Shown here: piece by piece, positions 56,607 to 64,000 of the stretch
Layout of the letters: each line of letters begins with the position of its first letter
Numbering within the stretch: position 1 is the stretch's first letter
Made by a program: the position numbers and the translations under genes
The notes under the pieces: generated by a model
Seen by the model: only the letters and a program-made list of their open reading frames with translations
What the model was told of the DNA's origin: nothing
Database searches by the model: none
Origin: Siphonodentalium dalli
Taxonomy: Eukaryota > Mollusca > Scaphopoda > Gadilida > Siphonodentaliidae
DNA length: 64,000 bases
Direction: 5' to 3'
Assembly: GCA_032622095.1 (NCBI GenBank)
Contig: CP136062.1
Span: 51,041,349 to 51,105,348 of the forward strand

Positions 56607-57792
56607 TTCCCCCCAGCCAATTTTTCCCCTTCTGTCATACCACAGGTCATATTCCATATGTATAAAGGTGTTTACTTCTCAATTTTGTTGGGACAGTACT
56701 AAGAAATTTAAATAGTTGATAACTTTATTTGATTTCTAGCGAGAATACACACTCGGACTGATCTAACACTGAAAGTTGGATGTCAGTATGTCTGTAGGCC
56801 GGAGCTAACATTAAACATGCAGGGTCGATGTGTTCCATTTAGAATATATAGTACACTTTATTTAGTTTTTACTGAAATGTTCTGGATTCTGAACGAGCAC
56901 ACCCGGCTCTGCACGTTGCATGCTACAGGTAGCTCCAACCTGCAGACACAGTTAGATGAACTGAGGAAGTGATCAAGCCCCGACATCGCTAGAACACATG
57001 CTTTGGAATCCACTGGTTATTTTGCTGTGGTTAGGTTACGAAAAATGACCGCCGATAATTTAATCATACCCACTGATTCTATCTTCATGTCGTAAAAATA
57101 TATACATGTATATCACTCCATTTTTTTCAAAGCATCTTATCTATGTTTATTATAATATAGCTTGATATTTAGAACTAAAACATTGCGTTATTCTATTCCT
57201 TCGTTGCTTCAAACTGCTAATCGTCTATCTGCTGAGTGTTATATTCCGGCATATTATGCATCCGAACTATCTGCCGAGTCTTGAATAGTGAGTCGTTTAA
57301 CTTCAACGGGCGCGTTTCCGTATAGTGGGAACAACGCAAGGACTTCACCATCGGGTGATCTATAACCTGGCAATTAATTTTTATCTAATAAATTTTCTAG
57401 GTTTTAAAGTTATTGTGGTTGATAGCATAGTAACTTGGGTAGAAAATGGATGCAAAACGATCAGCAAATCTACTCTCTGATTCTTCTATTGGCCGTTACA
57501 ACAAAAGTAGGTCCACTAGTGTTTCCACGACATTAAAAACATTGACTGCATTTTCCCCTCGGCGGATACAGGACCCGTTCCCCAAAACCTGGCGGAAAGC
57601 CTGAGGAAGTGATCAGGAAAATATTTTTTTGCGATAGAAAAAGAGTATTACTGTAATTCCTGGAAAAACCAGTATGCAATTTCGCCTTCCTTTAATCTAT
57701 GGTTTCAGTTTCATGACTACTTGTTTGTGGCTCTGCGATTGGGTAAACACGTTTGTTTCAATGTATTTAAAGATGCATAATCCAAATTAATG
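56607..57792. other. Unassigned DNA; no supported gene
   Basis: No long open frame and no repeat partner is seen in the window. The part 57270-57620 has more CpG than nearby. Confidence 0.4.
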
Positions 57793-58193
57793 CTCGAAAT
57801 TACTATTTCCTTGGCTTCGGGGGTAAAAAATATTTGATTTCAGTCAAGGAACCCACACATCAAAGCTCAGAGTGATCATATATCGATGTTTGAAATCTAT
57901 TATTTTTCACCACCGATAAACAGACTGTCTCTGACCAAATTGCAGATGAAGATGGATAACTCTGAAATCAAGTTGCTTTTTGGTGTCAGATATTTGACAA
58001 ACCGGCATAATTTAGTTGAACAAAATGTTGATAAATAACAGGTTTTGGGCAATTTTATACTATAGTTGACTGTGGTTAGCATTATTTTTGGGCAATTGCT
58101 CAATTCTGATAACTGAAGCGGCATTTAAAACAATATTGTTGTTGGTGGAATCTGATGTTATGGGGACCATCGAATCGGATTGAGTGCCTTTAA
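57793..58193. mobile_element. Family F TTAA element, left end missing
   Basis: The right end ATCGGATTGAGTGCCTTTAA and the subterminal GGGGGTAAAAAATATTTGAT and AAAGCTCAGAG are present. The left end has lost the TTAAAGGTACTC terminus. Confidence 0.78.
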
Positions 58194-59403
58194 TTTAGTC
58201 ACAATTGCCTACAGGCATACACACACGGAATTTAAACTGATTCAGTCAGCCTAGTATTAAAATGAAAGGACGCTGGATGGAAACTGCTGTTTACAAAATT
58301 TGTGGAATAGATATTCGAAGTGGACCGAGTCTGTGGAACTTGAGAGGAAGGGCATGCGTACCAGGCCCAATGTCAGCTGTGCCTAAAACAAATAGATGTT
58401 GCCAATATATGGTAGTATGCATTAGTTTCCCATTCTAAACAATATTGTTCTCAATATATTTAGTTCCAACACTTTTATCTTACCAAATACTTTGGACATT
58501 GTACTGTATCATGCACCAGCTGTGTGAAGTACTTTATACTCGTCATTCTCATGTAACACTAGTATGTAACATGTTTGCACTTGCTAGTACTTGGATATGC
58601 ATTAGTCTGTGTATCAGCCGACCCTACTCCTGGAATATCCTTGAATTTCTAGTGGGCGTACCCTTGAAAAACCCTTGAATCCTGCCTTGGATACTCCTGG
58701 AATACCCTTGAATTTGATCAAGGAACCATGCAGTCTATCTTGTTTGCACCCACCACCAAGGAAAATGGTCAGATATTTTAGTCAGCAAAATCAGGAATAA
58801 ACCACTTTATTATGCCTTTATAGACAAATAATACACTCAGTCTTCAGTTTGTCATTGTTTTATCCACAGAAAATGTTATTTTAAGTCTTGAAATCAGGTT
58901 TTATAAAAGTTATCTTGTTGTTATAATTGTGGCCCGGAAAAGATAGATCATCTTTAACCAGAAAGATAGACCATTTTAACCAGACTTGAATATGAAACGC
59001 AGAATGAATATGCCTCTGTGACAACCTTTTGTCTTCAAGTGATAGAGTTATCTCTCTTTGAACATGCTTCATCCTCAGACTGAGCACATCCATGATTCAC
59101 TGCTTGAGAAATGTTTGTTTGTGGATGGGACAATGCAGGAGATAGCTGAAGGGTTCTTTTATTTATGTGGCAACAGTTGTCAACAGATAGAAATTTTCAA
59201 CAGTTGGAAATTTCATCCCTGACACATCAGTTGGAAATTTTAGAGCAAAAGTATGGGTTGAATTTGTTTTGATAGTTCAATATTCCAACCATTGTGCATT
59301 TTGCAGACATTTGTGCACATTTTGATCTTAGACAGAGCCTTTATTCAGTGGTGGCCTCTTTGTGCGCTTTGTGCACAGTTTGATTTTTTAAACATTTTGA
59401 TAT
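58194..59403. other. Unassigned DNA
   Basis: It holds a CCCTTGAA cluster (58630-58720) and an AACAGTTGGAAATTTCAT copy near 59198. Frames at 58445-58678 and 58881-59093 lack domains. Confidence 0.45.
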
Positions 59404-59649
59404 TTAACCCTTTGAGTGCCAGGGGCCGATCTCATCGGCCCTAAACCTACAAAATAAGTCTGTTAAAGAATATAAGAATAAATTATTAAAATTGTAAAAA
59501 ATTGTTAAAAAAAAATAAAAAATTGTTAGGCCAATGCATTCTCTTATATATGCGAGGCCACCTATGGTCGACTCGCATATATAAGAGAATGCATTGGCAC
59601 AGGGTATATGGGTTGATACAAAAATCGGACCTGGCACTCAAAGGGTTAA
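59404..59649. mobile_element. Family E TTAA element containing a B-type hairpin
   Basis: The ends are TTAACCCTTTGAGTGCC and TGGCACTCAAAGGGTTAA. Its centre carries one 69-nt hairpin (59529-59597) nearly identical to the B family hairpin, including CTATGGTCGACTCGC. The relative at 26387-26551 lacks this hairpin. Confidence 0.9.
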
Positions 59650-59779
59650 AAACACAATAGTAATTTTTTTTTAATTGAATTTATTTGTTTTTATTTAAAT
59701 TTGGAATTTTTTTTTATATTTAACTACCTTGCTCAATTTAACAAAACAGATTTAAAAAACAATTAGTGAAATTTTGAAA

Positions 59780-59906
59780 ATCTAATGTTATAATATCCGC
59801 CAGGGTACCCCGAGTCACCACACCAAATTTGGTTGAAACCGGTCCAAGGGACTGTGGGGTGAAATCACGAACAGACAGACAGATCCTACTCTTTTATATA
59901 TATAGA
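59780..59906 (-). mobile_element. Possible Helitron 5' end fragment
   Basis: On the minus strand it starts TCTATATATATAAAAGAG right after an A, which resembles Helitron 5' ends. It then runs through CTGTCTGTCTGTTCGTGA and GGTTTCAACCAAATTTGG. No 3' hairpin end is found, so this is tentative. Confidence 0.4.
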
Positions 59907-60204
59907 TTATATTACATTTTAATATTTGAATTGTAACTTTTTTTTATAATTTATTGTAAGAATCAGAATGGTTTACTGACAGAAGTACAAAGTTGTATAA
60001 GTTTGAATCAGTAGCATTATATAATGGCGATGATCAATATGGTGCGTAATAAGTAAGGTGTGCATGTATATTGTATACCAACCCCAATCCTCTGTGACGA
60101 GACACTGTTATCTGTTCCAATGAGACCCTTTTCATCAATTAGTGAAGTGTGCGAAATATTATAAACTCAAGCTGTGAGAATAAAGAAATTGTGAAAAGGG
60201 TCAG
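59907..60204. other. Unassigned AT-rich DNA
   Basis: No element or gene is recognised. Confidence 0.35.
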
Positions 60205-60603
60205 TTAACCCTTTACCCAACAGAACGGCCCTGTGCCAATGCATTCTCTTATATATTCGAGTCAACCATAGGTCGCCTCGCATATATAAGAGAATGCATT
60301 GGCTTAACACATTAAAAATTATAAAATTGTTAAAGAATGTAAGAAAAATGGTAAAAAGTGTTAAAAAAAGATTTTTTTTAGGCCAATGCATTCTCTTATA
60401 TATGCGAGGCGACCTATGGTCGACTCGCATATATAAGAGAATGCATTGGCACAGGGCATAACTGTAACTATCACAATGTGGTCAAGGAGCCGGTTCCAAT
60501 GATATCCATATTTGTATGGTTCTATTGAAACAGACCGAAGATATTTTAGGCTGTTGAAGCTTTATTTGGCCGGTTTTGGCCGTTTTGTTGGGTAAAGGGT
60601 TAA
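60205..60603 (+). mobile_element. Complete family B TTAA element, abutting a C element
   Basis: Both TTAA ends and both hairpins are present (the first hairpin has TATATTCGAGTCAACC changes). The right TTAA at 60600-60603 is also the left TTAA of the C element. Confidence 0.93.
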
Positions 60604-60957
60604 AGGGGTACTGTACACTAAATCCGGCCATTTATGGGACCATGCATCTCCTTTTATACTCAGCAGAATATATGCAACAAATGAATGAATTTGAGCCATG
60701 GATTAGTTCAAAATACACTTGTGTGCTCTATAAACGATGCAAACAACATGGTAATAATAATGAAAATGAATTTATGACTCCAGCCATTTATTCATTTTCA
60801 TTATAATTACCATGTTTTTTTAATCGTTCATAGAGCACACAAGTGTATTTTGCACTAATTCATGGCTCAAATTAATTCATTTGTTGCATATATTCTGTTG
60901 AATATAAAAGGAGATAGTCCCATAAATGGCCGGATTTAGTGTAAAGTACCCCTTTAA
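60600..60957. mobile_element. Complete family C TTAA element
   Basis: The ends TTAAAGGGGTACTGTACAC and GTGTAAAGTACCCCTTTAA are inverted copies. The arms of about 150 bp contain CCGGCCATTTATGGGACC and GTCCCATAAATGGCCGG and are near-palindromic throughout. TTAA with an AGGGG-type terminus recalls the Kolobok superfamily; this is an inference from termini only. Confidence 0.88.
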
Positions 60958-61256
60958 GGGGAGTCCAGCATACAATTGTATTGATCGGGAATAAGTCATA
61001 GGTATATAGTATAAATACTACAAAATCCAGTGAGAATGCATGGTGGCCGAGTGCGGCTTTTGTTCTTGTTTTAAAAAAAAAACCACAAAATAAAAAACCT
61101 CGGCCACCATAATGGCTTTTTCTAATATGTTTCCATGTTAACTTTCCTATTAATGTTATTCTATTGTACTTTCATGTGCTGCTTCCTGTTGCTGAATCAG
61201 CTGGTAAGTTCATTAATACGTTTAAAATCCATCAAAATATAATCAAAGGTCATATA
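60958..61256. other. Unassigned DNA with a small hairpin
   Basis: GGTGGCCGAG and CTCGGCCACC form a hairpin at 61040-61110 around an A-rich loop. Nothing else is recognised. Confidence 0.4.
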
Positions 61257-61469
61257 CAGTAATGCTCTAAATAATCGATTCCTTAACCACAGCAGAATTA
61301 TGGGTAATTTTTCAGGATTTTGTCGGAAATATGGCTTTTTGCCATTCATCGGAAAGCTCTCAGTGAGAGTTTTCCGATGAATGGCAACAAGCCATATTTC
61401 CGACTAAATCCTGAAAAGTTACCCATAATTCTGCTGTGGTTAAGGAATCGATTACTTAGGGCATTAATG
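61257..61469. mobile_element. Complete family A palindromic MITE
   Basis: The ends are CAGTAATGCTC and GGGCATTAATG with TA flanks. The full arms meet at CTCTCAGTGAGAG. Confidence 0.9.
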
Positions 61470-61635
61470 TATGCCAGGGGTGGCAGAGTAAGTTACATTG
61501 AAAGTGCTTGTCAGGGCTTTTGCCACCCCTGGTTAACCCTTCCAGAGATATTTTATCTACCAGAGGACTCAGTCAGGTATTAGCTTCAGAGAGACAGACA
61601 CAGTCATTGTCATTAATTGAGTTTAGAATAAGTAA

Positions 61636-62145
61636 TGGTTAGAGCACAATAATTGTTCTTTACCAGAATCAATCGAGTCGAAGACGAGATTTATTCTGGT
61701 AAAGAACTATTTGCGTGCTCTGACCGACTTAGAGCACAATTGATCCCACATAATGCAATCAACTGGAAATGTGCCATTGAGCGTATTTTGACCACGGCGC
61801 ACAATCCGTGCGCTGGCAGCGATTGGACTCAATAGCCAGTTAGCCACGCCCAACAATGTGATTATCATGCACTGATCGCCGTTGAATGTGAATAGATATG
61901 TCCGAAACAACACGGACTGGTCTCACTTTAAAGCACCTTTGCGATTTGTCTGTTATGAGTTGTGTGTGTCTAACAATGGGATAATCACTGAACTATTCCT
62001 TCGCCAGCCTTGGGAATTGGTGTACTTTACCAAAAATCAGGGAACAATTGTAACAATGGGATTGTGCTCTAGCCTAGTACCCAGGCCAGCAAACGTATTT
62101 GACTAGCAGGAGTTGGGACAGGGTACCAGTCTATTGTGCTCTAAC
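61636..62145. mobile_element. Possible element with TTAGAGCACAATA ends
   Basis: TTAGAGCACAATA at the left and TATTGTGCTCTAA at the right are perfect inverted copies, and internal GAGCACAAT words repeat at 61732 and (inverted) 62054. A hairpin TTGTTCTTTACCAGAATCA with its inverted copy sits at 61650-61710. No transposase is seen. The end pairing could be chance amplification of a short motif. Confidence 0.5.
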
Positions 62146-62230
62146 AGATGTTATTGGACAGGCTTGTGTAAACATCTGTATTAGCACTGCTGTCTGTTGT
62201 CATTATTAAATTAAAACAAAATTCTGTTCC

Positions 62231-62520
62231 CAAGCCTGAATTTAGTGTGTCTGACATTTGCAGAATGAGGTCCCCAGAGGGTGAATTTAGTGATGCTCCC
62301 ATTTACAGCAGGCTAGCATCACCAAATACACCCTCCAGGGACCTCATTCTGCTTAGGCCTCATCTTCTGGGAAGTATCTAGAGTATCAAATTGATATTTT
62401 TTAGTTACTTTTTCCCTTCTGTTCAGTTTCTATATCCCCTAATTTGCAGAAGATAAAATACATAATCGAGGTGCTCAATGGGGGGTACATCACCAACTTC
62501 AACTGGAGTACTTAAATCTG
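62231..62520. mobile_element. Family D MITE, right end missing
   Basis: It starts CAAGCCTGAATTTAGTGTG, has the first hairpin (62262-62352) and the middle, and stops after CATCACCAACTTCAACTGG. Confidence 0.8.
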
Positions 62521-62667
62521 TATATATATTAAAGTTATACTTCAAAATTTTACGTACGATTTTCCATATGTATTTTATCGTGCACATTGTTTAACAGTGC
62601 ACTGTGTAAAATTCACGACGGTATCGATGTTCGTAATTTGTGTGACCCACATGCGTGAGTAAATGTA

Positions 62668-62910
62668 CAGTAATGCCCTAAGTAATCGACCCCTTAACCA
62701 CAGCAGAATTATGGGTAACTTTTCAGGATTTAGTCGGAAATATGGCTTGTTGCCATTCATCGGAAAGCTCTCGAGAGCTTTCCGATGAATGGCAACAAGC
62801 CATACGAGAGCTTTCCGATGAATGGCAACAAGCCATATTTCCGACTAAATCCTGAAAAGTTACCCATAATTCTGCTGTGGTTAAGGGGTCGATTACTTAG
62901 GGCATTACTG
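62668..62910. mobile_element. Family A MITE with duplicated fold segment
   Basis: The ends are CAGTAATGCCC and GGGCATTACTG with TA flanks. The segment GAGAGCTTTCCGATGAATGG is present twice in tandem at the start of the right arm. Confidence 0.9.
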
Positions 62911-62984
62911 TAGCATATAATAAATTTATTCTGTGTGTAATACTATAGAGAATGAAGTTGATATAATTACACATCTTTATTACA

Positions 62985-63503
62985 TGATCCTACCCTTATT
63001 CCATTCAATAAACCCATTCTATAAATTGTGATATTAAACGTTAGTTTAATAACAGGAAATAGTGCCAGGTGACCTTTGACTTCCGGTTTGTCGTCTGTTA
63101 ACATTCCGTCTCAAAATACTATGGCTTCCAATATTTTTCCACCAAACTATCACGAATGAAGAGTTTGAAAAGTTATGTCATTAAATATACACCATCAAAT
63201 TCACCAAAGAGTCTTTATTTATCTGGGACTATTTCTTTACGCGGGCAAACAACAGATAGTTACGTGAAATGTCATCGCATGCCTTATAGAAGCCAATGTT
63301 AGTTTCGCGTCCCATTTGTAGATTTGCGTATGTTTTGTCGATGTTTTGGATAATGTAATAAATAGAATCTACAACTCGTCCCCAGTTTATAGCGGAAATT
63401 ACAAAACTCGTCCAGTAAACTATAGGTCTGGACCTAATTTACTGGACTCGTTTTGTAAATTCCGCTATAAACTGGGGACTCATTGTAGATCCTCTATTTA
63501 TCT
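62985..63503 (-). repeat. 530-bp dispersed repeat, right copy (inverted)
   Basis: This is the reverse complement of 1755-2287. The terminal palindrome is at 63363-63503 with TTTATAGCGGAAATTAC and GAATTCCGCTATAAAC-like arms. As in the left copy, an A element is its close neighbour on the inner side. Confidence 0.8.
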
Positions 63504-64000
63504 CACCTTAATACCTAATGCTCCTATTATATTATCAAAACATAATGTCCAGATTAAAATAAATACAAATTATTGGCACAGAGTCTGTGAAAAACTGATG
63601 TTCGATCAGCATTGACGAAAAACTGAATATTTGAGAAACACCGTAATATGTAGAAAATACATGATATAAGTATGTAAAGCTCTCAGCTTTAACTCGAGGT
63701 CATTAACATTTCCAGAAAAAACATGTTTAGTTCTTAAGTATCATGTTCAGCTGTATAGTGCAGTACTTAACATTGATTTTCTTCCGACATACAGCCTTAA
63801 GTGTCATTGAAGCTAGAATGTTTTATGTACCGTACCCTTATCTGTTTGCAATAAGCTGAGTCAGTGTACTGTCGCCAAACATTTAACCATTCAAATGTAC
63901 AGCCTTTTGAACTTATTATTTACAGCCTACAAATGAATCAACGGGAATAAATACTCTCCAGTGAATATTTAAGGAATAATCTCTTGTTGTCCCGCTACAT
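63504..64000. other. Unassigned AT-rich DNA
   Basis: No gene or element is recognised up to the window edge. Confidence 0.35.

Noticed and set aside
1755-63503. A 61-kb giant transposon bounded by the inverted 530-bp repeats
   Set aside because: No structural or replication genes lie between them, no target duplication was found, and ordinary dispersed copies explain the pattern.

Overview
The window is repeat-dense, AT-rich animal DNA with no intact protein-coding gene, rRNA or tRNA that I can support. The best guess for the host is a mollusc, probably a bivalve. The reasons are TTAGGG-type telomeric arrays, elements that look like bivalve 'pearl'-type repeats (a GTCC/CCGT tetranucleotide tract followed by a tandem core of about 149 bp), a Helitron, a Ty1/copia remnant and very many palindromic MITEs. 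It is probably intergenic or intronic sequence. The only coding traces are decayed transposon genes: the tail of a Helitron helicase (21400-21640, minus), a broken copia polyprotein (about 39190-41055, minus) and the C-terminal end of a LINE-like protein (54779-55200, plus).

Family names used here are mine. A = palindromic MITE with TA target duplication and ends CAGTAATGCCC (Tc1/mariner-like), 18 copies. B = TTAA-flanked element with ends TTAACCCTTTACCCAACA and two long hairpins (piggyBac-like), 8 copies. C = TTAA element with ends TTAAAGGGGTACTGTACAC. D = hAT-like hairpin MITE built from AGAATGAGGTCCCCAGAGG arms, with 8-bp target duplications. E and E' = TTAA elements with ends TTAACCCTTTGAGTGCC or TTAACCCTTTCAGTGCC. 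F = TTAA element with ends TTAAAGGTACTCAATCC. G = TTAA element with ends TTAACCCTTTCATGAC and two hairpins related to those of B. H = a loosely defined repeat around AAATGTTCAGATAATAAGTTC.

Layout. 1-7 kb: a complete non-autonomous hAT (239-1604) with a truncated B nested in it; one copy of a 530-bp repeat whose inverted partner lies at 62985-63503; and a threefold tandem duplication (4400-6540) in which copy 1 received a B element and copy 2 a telomeric-repeat cassette. 7-20 kb: scattered A, B, C, D and G elements, a second complete hAT (13170-14233) and a 30-bp minisatellite. 20-24 kb: a complete but gutted Helitron (21321-22125) and a pearl-like array. 25.7-26.6 kb: four TTAA elements joined end to end. 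26.6-32.5 kb: a local duplication that supplies an empty site for a 31-bp A element, then a 4-kb higher-order satellite. 33-42 kb: D, A, C and G elements, the copia remnant and a B element inside a 27-bp duplication. 42-53 kb: five minisatellites, one split by an element with roughly 100-bp terminal inverted repeats. 53-64 kb: D elements, a LINE 3' end, several foldbacks, adjoining B and C elements, and the right-hand 530-bp inverted copy.

What works together here is mobile DNA rather than genes. Several insertions can be read precisely because the host sequence is duplicated nearby (empty sites) or because the target duplications are perfect.
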